This document shows positions 1 to 9,817 of a DNA stretch of 17,071 nt, in pieces. Under the pieces are notes generated by a model. That model ran no database searches. It worked only from the letters and a program-made list of their open reading frames with translations, and was not told the origin of the DNA. The DNA lies in contig BBFD01000054.1 in NCBI GenBank assembly GCA_001313065.1, positions 1-17,071 of the forward strand, written 5' to 3'. The first letter of the stretch is position 1, and the number at the start of each line of letters is the position of its first letter. This DNA comes from Silvimonas sp. JCM 19000. GTDB taxonomy: Bacteria > Pseudomonadota > Gammaproteobacteria > Burkholderiales > Chitinibacteraceae. The translations under genes were made by a program, and so were the position numbers.

Positions 1-823
1 CCGGCCGCGCCCAGCGTGCCCGCCCATTGGGCGGATTGCCCGGGGCAGACCGGGCAGTTTCTGGCGTTGAGCCTGTATTTTGAACAGCGCATTGCGCGGG
101 AAGGCGCGGCGGCGGTGATGAGCGAGGTGTTTACCGGCGTGCCGTTTGCCCCGGCCACTGCGGCGTTTCATGCGCTGATCCGGCTGGCGCATGGCCTGGA
201 TGTGGGCCACTGCGGCGAAATCGCGGCCGGGCTGGCTTCCTATGTGAGCAGCTATCTGCCGATTGAGTTGAGCCCGGCTGTGGCCGCGCAACCGGGTAGC
301 GTGGCCGAGCAGCTGGCATATATGGCCCCTGCGCTTAGCCATCTGGAATTGCCGGAAGGCATGATCATCCGGCGCTTGCGCGGCGTGGTGGCCGATGCAA
401 ACTTTGTCCGCGTGCTGACCGCAGCGCCCGCCCACAACACCCTGCTGCAAGATCTGGCGCACGCGGCCATTGCGCTGTACGCCAGCACGCGCAACTTTAC
501 GGCGCTGCATCTGGTCACTGGCGTCAACGCGCTGCGCACGGTGCTGGACCATCTGCGCGCATTGGGGCGCGCGCTGATGCCCGCCATCTGGACCGCGTTT
601 TTGCGTGACATGGGCCAGCATCGGCGCCCCGCCGGTACCCCACCTTCTACCGCGCACGGCCGATGCGCTGCCGGACTGGCCAGCACTGTTTGCCTGCGCC
701 ATCGCCAGCGAAGACGACCACGATATCAAGCTGACACTGGCGGCGTACAACGAGAACCAGGCGTACCCGTCGCCGTGGTATCAGCATGCGGTGGCGCAGT
801 TGTTTGAGCTGGCGCCGGTATAA
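1..823 (+). CDS. Questin oxidase-like family protein (DUF4243), 5' truncated, frameshifted
   Basis: The gene enters from the left edge, so its N-terminus is missing. Frame 1 carries family-like segments such as AFHALIRLAHGLDVGH and ALHLVTGVNALRTVLDH, with helical His-containing repeats typical of the questin-oxidase-like family. Questin oxidase is a Baeyer-Villiger-type enzyme of fungal polyketide pathways; bacterial members have no firmly established substrate. The protein-like C-terminus (ASIGAPPVPHLLP, then IASEDDHDIKLTLAAYNEN) lies in frame 2 and ends at the TAA at 821-823. The switch needs one extra base, most simply in the T5 run at 598-602. The DDHDIKL segment near the C-terminus matches the family's DEHxIKL-like motif. 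It converges with secA across a repeat and a terminator. The family assignment is fairly secure; the biochemical role is not. Confidence 0.75.
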
Positions 824-849
824 CTTCTGCGATATCTGATCCAGCAACG

Positions 850-944
850 CATAGGGTGGTCATGACCCACCAACCAGCGCCATTCGCGTCACCACGGCGC
901 TTTGTTATGCCACTTTGCAAGGTGGGTCCAGACCCACCCTATGG
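850..944. repeat. REP/BIME-like element, copy 1 (95 bp)
   Basis: Two palindromic GGTGGGTC-NN-GACCCACC units face each other, at 850-872 and 921-944, and the element begins CATAGGGTGG and ends CCACCCTATGG. The left unit lacks one G (GGTGGTC), which may be an assembly error. The inner sequence TGCCACTTTG (909-918) recurs in inverted orientation in the second copy at 15284-15377. It lies between the ends of two convergent genes, a usual position for REP-type repeats. Confidence 0.7.
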
Positions 945-948
945 ACGC

Positions 949-981
949 AAAAAAAGGACAACCGCAGTTGTCCTTTTTTTT
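949..981. terminator. Bidirectional rho-independent terminator between the DUF4243 gene and secA
   Basis: A perfect 7-bp stem GGACAAC / GTTGTCC (956-962 and 967-973) encloses the loop CGCA. It is flanked by A7 on the left (949-955) and T8 on the right (974-981), so it can stop transcription from either side. It lies 23 bp past the secA stop codon and about 125 bp past the end of the plus-strand gene. Confidence 0.88.
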
Positions 982-1004
982 GTATTACTGAAAGCAAAGA
1001 TCGC

Positions 1005-3776
1005 TTAGCTGATCTGGCCGTGGCAGTGCTTGAACTTCTTGCCCGAGCCGCAGGGGCACAAGTCGTTGCGGGCCACGCCGGGGAACTGGCGCGCTACATC
1101 GGAAGCCGATACACCGGTACCACTCAGCGTCGGTTGCGCCGAAGCGGCCGACATCAGCGCTTCCTTGATGCGTTCTTCATCGCCCGATGCCAATACTGCG
1201 GCCAGATCGTTGTGATGGAACTGCATATCCGAAACCGCTTGCGGCTGGACGGCTTCCACATCGGCCTGGCTGCGTACCTTCACGCTCATCACAATCTGCA
1301 CCACATCGCGCTTGATGCGGTTGAGCAGGTCCGAGAACAGCTCGAAGGCCTCGCGCTTGTATTCCTGCTTCGGGTTCTTTTGCGCATAACCGCGCAGATG
1401 GATACCCTGGCGCAGATGGTCCAGCGCCGACAGATGCTCACGCCAGTGTTGGTCCATATGCTGCAGCAGCACGGCACGCTCAAATTGACGGAAGGTATCG
1501 GCACCCGCTTCCGCCACCTTGGCTTCGTAGGTTTCTGCGCCCGCAGCAATCACGCGCTCTTGCAGTTGCTCGTCCGACAGCGTCTTGTCGTCGGCCATCC
1601 ACTGCGTAACCGGGGCGTGCACGCCAAATTCTTCCAGCGCTTTTTTTTCCAGACCCGGCAGATCCCACTGTTCTTCCATCGACTGCGCCGGCACGTATTG
1701 CAGGAACAGGTCTTCGAAGAAGCCATCGCGCATGGCGGCGATGGTTTGCGAGGTATCGGCCGATTCCAGCAGTTCATTGCGTTGCTGTAGATGGCTTTGC
1801 GCTGTTCGTTGGACACATCATCGTATTCCAGCAATTGCTTGCGGATATCGAAGTTGCGGCCTTCCACCTTGCGTTGCGCGGATTCGATGGCGCGGCTGAC
1901 GATGCCGGCTTCGATCGGCTCGCCTTCCGGCATCTTGAGCTTGTCCATCACAAACGCGACGCGGTCACCGGCAAAGATGCGCAGCAACGGGTCTTCCAGG
2001 CACAGATAGAAACGGCTGGAACCCGGATCGCCCTGACGGCCCGAACGGCCGCGCAGCTGGTTATCAATCCGGCGCGATTCGTGGCGCTCGGTGCCGATGA
2101 TGTGCAGACCGCCTGCGGCCAGCACCTTGTCATGCAGCACTTGCCATTCGGCCTTCAGCGTGGCGATCTTCGCCGCTTTGGCGGCATCGTCCAGGCTTTC
2201 GTCTTCTTCGATATCGCGCACGCTGCGTTCGATACTGCCGCCCAGCACGATATCGGTACCGCGACCGGCCATGTTGGTGGCGATGGTCACCTGCGAACTG
2301 GCACCGGCTTGCGTCACGATCTCGGCTTCACGCGCATGTTGCTTGGCGTTCAGCACGTTGTGCGCAATGTTGGCTTGCTTGAGCAAGCCGCTCAGCAATT
2401 CCGACTGTTCAATCGAGGTGGTACCCACCAGCACCGGCTGGCCGCGTTCTACGCAACCTTTGATATCGGTGATGATGGCGTTGTATTTCTCGTTGGCGGT
2501 CTTGAAGACTGATCCTGCCGGTCCTGACGCACCATCGGCCGGTTGGTCGGGATGATGACGGTTTCCAGACCGTAGATTTGCTGGAATTCGTAGGCTTCGG
2601 TATCAGCCGTACCGGTCATGCCGGACAGCTTGTTGTACATGCGGAAGTAGTTCTGCAGCGTGATCGTGGCCAGGGTCTGGTTTTCCTGGTTGATCTCGAC
2701 GCCTTCCTTGGCTTCGACGGCCTGGTGCAGACCTTCGGACCAGCGCCGGCCCGACATCAGGCGGCCGGTAAATTCGTCCACGATGACCACTTCGCCATCC
2801 AGCACCACGTAATGCTGGTCTTTATGGAACAGCGAATGCGCGCGCAAGGCGGCGTACAGATGGTGCACCAGGCTGATGTGCTGCGCGGCATACAGGCTGT
2901 CGCCTTCCGGCAGCAGGCCCATTTGCGTAAGGATCTGCTCGACTTTTTTTCGTGGCCGGCTTCTGACAGCAGCACCGAATTGGCTTTCTCGTCGACCCAA
3001 TAGTCGCCCTCGCCTTCTTCAGTTTGCTGGCGTACCAGTTGCGGCGGCACCGTGTTCATCGCCATATACATTTCGGTGCTGTCTTCAGCCGGGCCGGAAA
3101 TGATCAGCGGGGTGCGCGCTTCATCGATCAGGATCGAATCCACTTCATCGACGATGGCGTAGTTCAACGGGCGTTGCACGCGCTCGTCGGCGGTGTACAC
3201 CATGTTGTCGCGCAGATAGTCAAAGCCGAATTCGTTGTTGGTGCCGTAGGTGATGTCGCAGGCGTAGGCTTGTTGCTTTTCGTCGTGCGCCATCTGGGCG
3301 ATGTTCACGCCGCAGGTCAGCCCCAGAAAGTTGTACAGCTTGCCCATAGTGGCGGCGTCGCGCTGCACCAGATAGTCGTTGACCGTGAGCACGTGCACGC
3401 CGTTGCCGGACAGCGCATTCAGGTAAGCCGGCAGCGTGGCCACCAGGGTTTTACCTTCACCGGTGCGCATTTCCGAAATCTTGCCCTGATGCAGCGTAAT
3501 GCCGCCGACCAGCTGCACATCAAAATGGCGCATGCCCAGCGCACGCTTGGCGCCTTCGCGGCAAACGGCAAAGGCTTCGGGCAGCAGATCGTCCAGGCTT
3601 TCGCCCTTGGCAATACGCTCGCGGAACTCTGCGGTCTTGGCGCGCAGGCCGTCGTCGCTGAGGGCTTGCGTTTGCGCTTCGAGCGCGTTGATGCGGGACA
3701 CGATTGCGCCATATTGCTTGAGCAGACGGTCGTTGCGACTACCAAAAAAAACTTTCTTGAGCAGATTGGAGATCAT
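1005..3776 (-). CDS. secA: Preprotein translocase ATPase SecA (three apparent frameshifts)
   Basis: SecA is the motor ATPase that drives unfolded preproteins through SecYEG at the inner membrane. The N-terminus [10 protein letters not shown], Walker A (MRTGEGKT, about residues 103-110), Walker B region ([13 protein letters not shown]), [20 protein letters not shown] and [13 protein letters not shown] are all present. The C-terminus carries the zinc/SecB-binding motif [14 protein letters not shown]. The reading frame is broken three times: at the A7 run (plus-strand T 2944-2950), at about 2509 (one base missing, restoring [12 protein letters not shown]) and at about 1784 (one base missing, restoring QRNELLES). 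The repaired length is about 923 residues, normal for the family. Two in-frame doublings, [10 protein letters not shown] at the A8 run 3744-3751 and LEKKALEE at the T8 run 1642-1649, may be 3-base inflations. secA is essential in most bacteria, so these breaks are almost certainly not biological. It follows the M23 gene on the same strand. Confidence 0.97.
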
Positions 3777-3900
3777 TTCCTGTTACCGGCTAGTGCGCCT
3801 TGCGGCGACCTCAATTTTTTTTCTCAGTATTCCTGATCTGTATACCGTGACTGGTCGGCCCGGCATGGGGCCTGTGTGACTGGTCGACGGCTCTAAGACA

Positions 3901-3927
3901 ACGGCGGCAGGTTTCCCTCGCCGCCGT
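3901..3927 (-). other. Hairpin in the M23 peptidase-secA intergenic region
   Basis: A perfect 8-bp stem, ACGGCGGC (3901-3908) and GCCGCCGT (3920-3927), with an 11-nt loop. On the minus strand it is followed by TTGTCTTAG, not a clear T-tract, so it is a weak terminator of the M23 gene or a structured secA leader. The remaining 250 bp between the two genes also holds the 11-bp direct repeat GTGACTGGTCG at 3847-3857 and 3876-3886. No convincing gene is seen there. Confidence 0.45.
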
Positions 3928-4026
3928 GTCAAAACCTTGCGCAGTATGCATGGAAGCTGTGCCGCGATACACGCTGAAACGACAGATGCGGACAAAATGC
4001 ACGGTTTCCAGCACTGTGCGGCAGAA

Positions 4027-4927
4027 TTAATCCTGCTTAATCGTTCGGGCCCTGGTTGCTGCAGTATCGATACTGTTGTGCGCCAGGAAGCGCAGCGGAT
4101 TTTGCGCCACACCTTTATACCTGATTTCAAAATGCAGATGCGGCCCGGTGGAACGCCCCGTACTGCTACATCTGCAATGATCTGACCGGCTTCGACATGG
4201 TCCCCGACCTTCACCAGCAACTTGCTGCTGTGGGCGTAGCGACTGGTCAGATTATTGCCGTGGTCGATCTCGGCCATATTACCATACTGAGGATGAAAGC
4301 CTGCATACACCACCGTGCCGGCCCCGGCTGCGCGGATCGGTGTGCCCAGGGGCACCGCAAAGTCCAATCCCTCATGAAACGCCTGGTGGCCGTTAAACGG
4401 GTCAATGCGCCAGCCAAAGCTGGATGACTGCAAACCCGTGGTCAACGGTGCCAACGTCGGCAAGGCCGTGTTGGTGGGCCGCAGCAACATCGACTCAGCC
4501 AGGCTGAACTGCCCGATATAGCCGTTAGCCCGGTCATTGGCCGCGTTCAACTGCTCCAGCAACTCCGCCGCCGACAAGGGTCGGTCCCGCGTATCCGGCC
4601 CGCCACGCGGTGGCGCGGGCTGGTTGCTCAGATAGGGTTTGACCTCGATACCGGCCTTGGTGCCGACCTGCTGCGCCAGCCATCCAGCCGGATCAACCGG
4701 GCCTGCAACTCACCCAGTTTGATGGCCAGCGTGTCCAGCTCGGCCTGGCGCAAAGGCTTGATCAGCGGCCACAGACGTGGCGCCGAACCACCGCCCCCCA
4801 CCGCCATGCCGATGCCCACGCCCAGCGCCAGCAACAGCACGGCCAGTCCCGCCAGCGCCAACGCCAACTGACGCGGGCCGAGCGACACGGCAGTGGATCG
4901 CCGGTTGGATAAAAGAATAATATTCAA
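4027..4927 (-). CDS. Membrane-anchored M23 family metallopeptidase (two apparent frameshifts)
   Basis: This is a LytM/M23 peptidoglycan endopeptidase anchored in the inner membrane and acting in the periplasm. An N-terminal hydrophobic segment (about residues 20-45, LALALAGLAVLLLALGVGIG) is followed by a linker and the M23 domain. Zinc-site motifs are HEGLD, SRYAHSSKL and HLHFE. The chosen start is TTG at 4927, preceded by AGGGAG (4935-4940) at a 7-nt spacing. Missing bases at about 4680 and about 4166 split the gene; restoring the second gives DVGSTGRSTGPHLHFEIRY in one frame, and the stop falls at 4027-4029. The repaired length is 300 residues. It starts 41 bp from the divergent DUF721 gene and lies upstream of secA on the same strand, an arrangement common in betaproteobacteria. 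All three zinc-ligand motifs are present after repair, so it is probably active. Confidence 0.9.
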
Positions 4928-4968
4928 GGCGATACTCCCTGAATGCCTGAACGGAATCTGAAGATTTG

Positions 4969-5403
4969 ATGAAACGCCGCAAGTCCCACGCCGGGTTCAT
5001 CGGTGAAAATCGCGCGCTGGTGCGTTTATCTGACCGCGTTGCGGACTATAACCGCGTGCTCGAATTGATCAGAAAGCAGCTGCCGCCCGCCACCGCCCAG
5101 GCTTGTCTGGGGGTGGCCTGGTCAGGCACCACGCTGGTGGTGGGCGTGAACAACGCCGCCGCCGCCACCCGCCTGCGCTACGCTGCGCCCGACCTGATCG
5201 AGACGCTAGCCCAGGCTGGCTGGCAAGCTACCGTAATCCTGCCCCGGGTGCAAGCCACGCTCCGCGAGCAAAAAACCGATACCGCCCAAGGCCTTGCACC
5301 TGTCCGAAGCGCCCGCCAGGCCTTCGACGACCTCAAACACACCGTCGACGACCCCGCCCTGCTGGAAGCCATCAACAAGCTGGTCAACCGCCACAAATCA
5401 TAG
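4969..5403 (+). CDS. DUF721 / DciA-like protein
   Basis: A protein of about 144 residues with an intact frame. The N-terminal half (NRVLELIRKQLPPATAQACL, then GTTLVVGVNNAAAATRLRY) has the form of the DUF721 fold. DciA proteins of this family load or assist the replicative helicase DnaB in bacteria that lack DnaC or DnaI. The C-terminal half (QKTDTAQGLAPVRSARQAF onward) is polar and probably partly disordered with a final helix. ATG at 4969 is preferred over the TTG one codon earlier; the upstream GAAG is only a weak ribosome binding site. It is divergent from the M23 peptidase, and this neighbourhood with secA supports the assignment. The helicase-loading role is known for the family and only inferred here. 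Confidence 0.75.
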   Translation: MKRRKSHAGFIGENRALVRLSDRVADYNRVLELIRKQLPPATAQACLGVAWSGTTLVVGVNNAAAATRLRYAAPDLIETLAQAGWQATVILPRVQATLREQKTDTAQGLAPVRSARQAFDDLKHTVDDPALLEAINKLVNRHKS

Positions 5404-5532
5404 ATTCAGTACCCAGCACGTGAGCGCCCCCACAGGCAAAAGCGAAGCGCCTTGCCCCCGCCCAAAAAAAAGAATGCCAACCCAAGCAAACAGACGGTGT
5501 ACCCGCAACGCATCGGGGCTTTCACAGTGCGT

Positions 5533-5617
5533 GCAGGTTGCGTACCGCCGGAGCGGAGCAAGCGGAGTGGCCATGAGGGCCATGAGCATTGCGAGCACCG
5601 CCGGGACGCAAGATGCG
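5533..5617. repeat. Interspersed repeat with conserved ends, copy A (about 85 bp)
   Basis: The left end GCAGGTTGCGTACCGCCGGA and the right end ACCGCCGGGACGCAAG recur at 15514-15599, with nearly the same total length (85 and 86 bp) but a different middle. The ends form an imperfect inverted repeat: TTGCGTACCGCCGG against TTGCGTCCCGGCGG on the other strand, 12 of 14 positions. In both copies an A-run and a hairpin follow about 24 bp later. The rest of 5404-5640 has no recognisable gene. Confidence 0.6.
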
Positions 5618-5640
5618 CGCGCTGTGGAAGCCCAACAGCC

Positions 5641-5672
5641 AAAAAAAAGGGGCGTCGGTATCGGCGACGCCC
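5641..5672 (-). terminator. Rho-independent terminator, minus-strand orientation
   Basis: An 8-bp stem GGGCGTCG (5650-5657) / CGACGCCC (5665-5672) with a 7-nt loop. It is bordered on the left by A8 (5641-5648), that is, a U-tract only for transcripts running leftward. No clear minus-strand gene is seen to its right, which is odd. The hairpin may belong to the repeat module, since the same order recurs at 15514-15652. Confidence 0.6.
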
Positions 5673-5701
5673 TCTAATCAGGGAGGAGATGAGCAAAAAA
5701 A

Positions 5702-5943
5702 ATGCGCGAATTGATCGCACATGAACGTTCAGACGCAGCCGCCCTGGCTGAGTTCCATCATCAGTATGTGAAAATTTACTCTCAGATCTCCATCACGCTG
5801 CAATCAAGCTGTAACGCGGCCTGGCGCGGTTTTCGCATTTGCCCCGCCCCCGATTTCCTGTCATCTTTGCGGCTGATGCTTTCTACAAGCTGTTCTGGCA
5901 CCGCAATTGCTTACCCGAAACCGTGCGCCAGCCTATGCGCTGA
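5702..5943 (+). CDS. Possible small hypothetical protein, frameshifted
   Basis: This is a doubtful small gene. GGAGGAG at 5682-5688 precedes ATG 5702 by 13 nt, across an A8 run that may be too long. Frame 2 begins MRELIAHERSDAAALAEFHH and could run to 5947. A different and more protein-like tail, FPVIFAADAFYKLFWHRNCL, lies in frame 1 and ends at TGA 5941-5943. Restoring one C in the C-rich stretch around 5843-5851 joins the two into about 80 residues. There is no recognisable domain, signal peptide or homologue. It would sit 51 bp upstream of uppP on the same strand. It could equally be non-coding. Confidence 0.3.
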
Positions 5944-5994
5944 CTAAGCTAGCCCGCCAATAATTTTTAATAAATCCCAATCTGGAAATTGCCC

Positions 5995-6831
5995 ATGGAC
6001 GTTGTACTGCTACTTAAATCCCTGATCATGGGGGTGGTCGAAGGTGTGACCGAATTTTTTGCCTATCTCCAGCACCGGTCATTTGATTCTGGCGGGCGAC
6101 TTGATCAATTTCTGGCCTGATCAAAAAAAGAAAAGCGCGACGTATATGAGATCTTTATCCAGTTGGGCGCCATCCTGGCCGTGGTCTGGGAATACCGTGC
6201 CAAGCTGGCCCAGACCTTTGCTGGCGCCACCCGTCCCGGCCGTGAGCGCAATCTGCTGCTGGCGGTGATCGTTGCGTTTATCCCGGCCGCCGTCCTCGGC
6301 AAGCTGCTGAGCGAAACCATCAAAGCGCATCTGTTCAAGCCGGTGCCGGTGGCGCTGGCCTTTATTATTGGTGGCTTGCTGATACTGTGGGCCGAAAAAA
6401 AACGCCAGCATCGTGTGCGGGTACAAGAGGTCGACAACATCACGTGGAAGGACGGTCTCAAGGTGGGCTTTGCCCAATGTCTGGCGCTGATCCCGGGCAC
6501 CAGCCGTTCGGGCGCGACCATTATTGGTGGTCTGTTTCTGGGCTTGTCGCGCAAGGCGGCCACTGAGTTCTCGTTCTTCCTAGGCATACCCACGCTGACC
6601 GCCGCCTCGGTTTACAGCATGTGGAAACTGCGCCATGTGCTCGATATGGCCGACTTTGGCGTATTTGCGGTGGGCTTTGTTGCCGCAGCCATCAGTGCGT
6701 TTATCGCCGTGCGCGCCTTGCTGCGCTTTATTGCCACGCACACGTTTATTGCATTTGCCTGGTATCGCATCGCCTTCGGCATTATCGTGCTGCTGACCGC
6801 CTACACCGGCGTGGTGCACTGGGCCGAATAA
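5995..6831 (+). CDS. uppP: Undecaprenyl-diphosphatase UppP (BacA family), two apparent frameshifts
   Basis: UppP is an integral membrane phosphatase that recycles undecaprenyl diphosphate to the monophosphate carrier used for peptidoglycan and other envelope polymers; overproduction gives bacitracin resistance. The start is ATG 5995 with GGAA at 5984-5987. Family motifs are EGVTEFLPISSTGH near the N-terminus and PGTSRSGATIIGG in the second half, and several hydrophobic helices run to the C-terminus. The first motif is broken by one extra T in T6 (6055-6060). A second shift lies in the A7 run 6123-6129, where two fewer A give DQKEKRDVYEIFIQLGAI. Repaired length is about 277 residues, normal for the family. 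An in-frame A8 run at 6395-6402 (WAEKKRQ) may also be inflated. A short stem AGCGG/CCGCT at 6831-6844 and a T6 run at 6854-6859 follow the stop and may be a weak terminator. Confidence 0.95.
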
Positions 6832-6903
6832 GCGGCTGGCCGCTGCCATGGTGTTTTTTCTGGCTAGACTAACGAGTGATCGTTTTACCGACCGGAGAAA
6901 CCC

Positions 6904-7485
6904 ATGGCACGAGCCGAATCCACGATGTTGCCGCTGAATACGTCCCTCCCCGAATTTACCCTGCCCGATGGCGATGGCCGACTGTATGACCTGGCTGGCG
7001 TGGCGGGGCCCAAAGGCTTGCTGGTGGCCTTTATCTGCAATCATTGCCCGTATGTAAAACACATCAATCCGGCACTGGCCCCGCTCGGGGCGGAACTGGC
7101 CGAAGACGGCGTCGGCATGGTGGCCATCAGCAGCAATGACATTGAAAGCCATCCGGAAGATGCGCCCAGCAAGATGGTCGAGGCCGCACACGAACTCGGC
7201 TACACCTTTCCTTATCTCTACGATGAAACCCAGGCCGCCGCGCATGCCTTTGGCGCCGCATGCACGCCTGATTTCTTTCTGTTTAACGGCGATCTGGAAC
7301 TGGTGTATCGCGGCCAGTTTGATGAAACCCGCCCCGGCAGCGGCCAGGCCGCAAACGGGGCGACGTTGAAAGCGGCCGTCGCCGCGCTGGTGGCGGGGCA
7401 GCCGCCAGTGCAGCAGCAGTTGCCCAGCATAGGTTGCAATATCAAGTGGAAGCCGGGCAATGCGCCCGACTACTTCGCCAGCTAA
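6904..7485 (+). CDS. Thioredoxin-fold family protein (AhpC/TSA-like, CxxC motif)
   Basis: An intact ORF of 193 residues with GGAG (6894-6897) 6 nt before ATG 6904. A peroxiredoxin/TlpA-like thioredoxin fold is indicated by LPEFTLPDGDGRLYDL and by the redox-like motif CNHCPYVKH (about residues 44-52). A conserved C-terminal signature, GCNIKWKPGNAPDYF, marks the bacterial thioredoxin-family group that carries this ending. No signal peptide is seen, so a cytoplasmic role is likely. The CNHC cysteines could support disulfide reduction or peroxide reduction; the substrate is unknown. It is 72 bp downstream of uppP and converges with the oxidoreductase gene, whose stop lies 6 bp away. Confidence 0.88.
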   Translation: MARAESTMLPLNTSLPEFTLPDGDGRLYDLAGVAGPKGLLVAFICNHCPYVKHINPALAPLGAELAEDGVGMVAISSNDIESHPEDAPSKMVEAAHELGYTFPYLYDETQAAAHAFGAACTPDFFLFNGDLELVYRGQFDETRPGSGQAANGATLKAAVAALVAGQPPVQQQLPSIGCNIKWKPGNAPDYFAS

Positions 7486-7491
7486 GCCGTT

Positions 7492-8530
7492 TTACTTCAG
7501 CGTCACGCGCTGGCCGGTCTGACTGGCCAGCGTGCCTGCTTCGATCATGCGCATCACCGCGATCGCTTGCGCCGGGGTCACCGGATTGGGGCCCGCGCCA
7601 TTAATGGCATCGCGCACGCCGGTGTAATACGCGGTGTAATCGCCCGCTGGCATATAGATGTCTTCGCGCACCGCCTGGTCACCGTGCCAATGCGACAGCC
7701 GCCCCGGCTGGTGATCAACGCCCCAGTCATCCATGCCCGGCTTGCCGCCCGCCTTCATCTGGTCCTCTTGCACATCCAGGCCGTATTTTTCAAAGCTGCC
7801 TGCCGTGCCATGCACCACATAACGCGCCGATCCCGCACTGACAGGCAACTGGCCCCCAACACCACGCGCTTGCCCGGGTAATGCAGCACCGCCAGCGCAT
7901 CGTCCACGGCTTGTGCGCCGTCGCGCCGCAAGGCAGGTCGGCGCTGATGGCATCCGGCAGGCCGAACAGTGTCAGTGCCTGATCAATCAGATGCGGGCCG
8001 AGGTCGTACCAGATGCCCGCGCCGATGGTGGCGGCTTCGCGCCAGCGTTGACGCACTTCGGGACGATAGCGATCAAAGCGGCTGGTGAATTCGGTAACGC
8101 GGCCAAGGCGGCCACTGGCCAGCAATTGCTGCAGCCCAAGAAAATCTGCATCCCAGCGCCGGTTATGAAATACCGACAACACGCGACCGACTTGTGCGGC
8201 CTGGGCTTGCAAGGCTTCGGCTTCGGCCACAGTTAGGGTAAAGGGTTTGTCGACCACCACATGTTTGCCGGCCGCCAACGCCGCACTGGCCAAAGGCGCA
8301 TGGGTGTCGTTGGGGGTGGCGATGACCACCAGATCAATCTCCGCTGCCGCGATCAATGCTTCAGGTGTTGGATAAACCGTCACCTCGGGCCAGTCGGCCA
8401 GCACTACGTCGGGCTTGCTGCTGGCGATTGCGGCCAGCGTAATGCCGGGAGCGGTGCCGAGCAGCGGCGCATGAAAGGTCTTGCCGGCGTAACCGTAGCC
8501 GACGAGGCCGACTCTGAGTGTGTTGGGCAT
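7492..8530 (-). CDS. Gfo/Idh/MocA family NAD(P)-dependent oxidoreductase, YdgJ-like, frameshifted
   Basis: The N-terminal Rossmann domain has GLVGYGYAG (residues 8-16) and the lysine of VVVDKPFT (residues 91-98), the family's catalytic-lysine motif with Asp in place of the usual Glu. GIWYDLGPHLIDQAL supplies the conserved Asp/His region of the substrate domain. Two missing bases, near 7921 and near 7852, put the middle segment (AQAVDDALAVLHYPGKRVV) and the C-terminus (SARYVVHGTAGSFEKYGLD) in other frames. The repaired length is 346 residues. ATG 8530 is preceded by GGAGG at a 4-nt spacing. These enzymes oxidise or reduce sugars and inositols; the YdgJ/YvaA-like pattern suggests a polyol or inositol substrate, but that is inference. 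It is divergent from the FemAB-like gene across 102 bp. Confidence 0.88.
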
Positions 8531-8632
8531 ACTGCCTCCAGATATGTTGAGCGGCGGGACGGCCTGATTTTATCGCGTGGCGCGGCCGTCGGTCGCTACC
8601 GCGCACCCCTGATTGTCAGCCCGGAGTTTTGC

Positions 8633-9784
8633 ATGATTCGTGTGTATGACCGCATCGCCGATATCGCCCCCGCCGCGTGGAATGCGCTGGCGGGCCCGCA
8701 TCCAGGCCTGCAACATGCCTTTCTGGATGCGCTGGAGCAAAGCGGCAGCGTCAACGCCGACACCGGCTGGCAGCCTTGCCATCTGACCTTGTGGGATGCC
8801 GCAGAAAACGGCCAGTTGATCGGCGCGATGCCGCTGTATCGCAAAGCGCATTCCTGGGGCGAATACGTGTTTGACTGGGCCTGGCACGTGCCTATGAGCA
8901 ACAAGGCCTCGACTACTATCCGCGCCTGGTTAGCGCCGTGCCGTTCAGCCTTTACCCGGCAACCGCTTGCTGGCACGCGACGACGCCAGCCGCGCCGCGC
9001 TGATCAAAGGCGCAATCGAACTGACGCGCCAGTTGGGCGATTCCTCACTGCATATCTTGTTTCCGACGCCGGAGGACGCACGCTTTGCCAATCAGCACGG
9101 CATGCAATTGCGCGAGCAAGTGCAATTTCATTGGCAACGCGATCCCGCATGGACGTCGTTTGATGATTTTCTGGGCAGCATGAGCCATGACAAGCGCAAG
9201 AAAATCAAACAGGAACGTCGCTATGTGCGTGAAGCAGGCGTCACCGTCGAGCGCAAAGCAGGCGCGGACATCAGCGAGGCCGACTGGCGCTTTTTTTATC
9301 CGCTGCTATCAACACACCTATCGCGAACATCGCTCCACGCCTTATCTAAACCTGGATTTCTTTTTTGCGCCTGCATGCCGCGCAACCGGACGCCTGTTTG
9401 CTGGTGCTGGCTTATCGCGAAGGCCAGCCGATTGCCGCGGCGTTCGATCTGGTGGGGCCGGATGCTTTATATGGCCGCTATTGGGGCGCGGTGTGGGACA
9501 GCGCCGGCTTTGTGCCGGGCCTGCACTTTGAATTGTGCTATTACCAGGGCCTGGAGTTTGCGCTGGAACGCGGACTCAATCTGTTTGAAGGCGGCGCGCA
9601 AGGCGAACACAAACTGGCGCGCGGCTTTATGCCGGTCACCACCTGGTCGGCGCACTGGCTGGCGCACCCGGCGTTTCGCGATGCCATCGGCCGCTTTTTA
9701 CGCCAGGAACGCCAGGCGGTGGATGAGTGGGCCGAGCAACTGGCAGCACAGCATCCGTTCAAGAAAGGCGACGGCGGCGTTTAG
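8633..9784 (+). CDS. FemAB-like / COG3146 (DUF482) GNAT-fold protein, frameshifted four times
   Basis: The family has the acyl-CoA N-acyltransferase fold and is often annotated as 'peptidogalycan biosynthesis protein'; its reaction is not established. Start ATG 8633 has GGAG (8622-8625) 7 nt upstream. Diagnostic segments are MSHDKRKKIKQERRYVREAG, TPYLNLDFF and FEGGAQGEHKLARGF. Breaks: missing bases near 8899 (restores WAWARAYEQQGLDYYPRL) and near 8950 (restores PGNRLLARDD), one extra T in T7 at 9291-9297 (restores FFIRCYQHTYREH), and one extra T in T6 at 9361-9366 (restores DFFLRLHAAQPDA). Repaired length is 383 residues, normal for the family. No signal peptide is seen. It converges with the cation exchanger gene with a 33-bp gap. 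Confidence 0.88.
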
Positions 9785-9817
9785 GCGCTGCCGTCGGCCC
9801 GCTGGCGGCAAAACCGC

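Noticed and set aside
2303..2319. TGGCAC-N5-TGCG, a sigma-54-like match inside secA
   Set aside because: It lacks the full TTGC half, lies in coding sequence on the antisense strand, and has no downstream gene in that orientation.
1005..3776. Programmed frameshifting or transcriptional slippage in secA, suggested by long A-runs
   Set aside because: Similar breaks also occur outside homopolymers and in many unrelated genes, with no stimulatory element in common. Sequencing or assembly error is simpler.
915..3836. Several long plus-strand ORFs opposite secA (for example 915-1790, 1835-2512, 3024-3836)
   Set aside because: They mirror secA codons on the opposite strand, show no family motifs or ribosome binding sites, and are expected by chance at this GC content.
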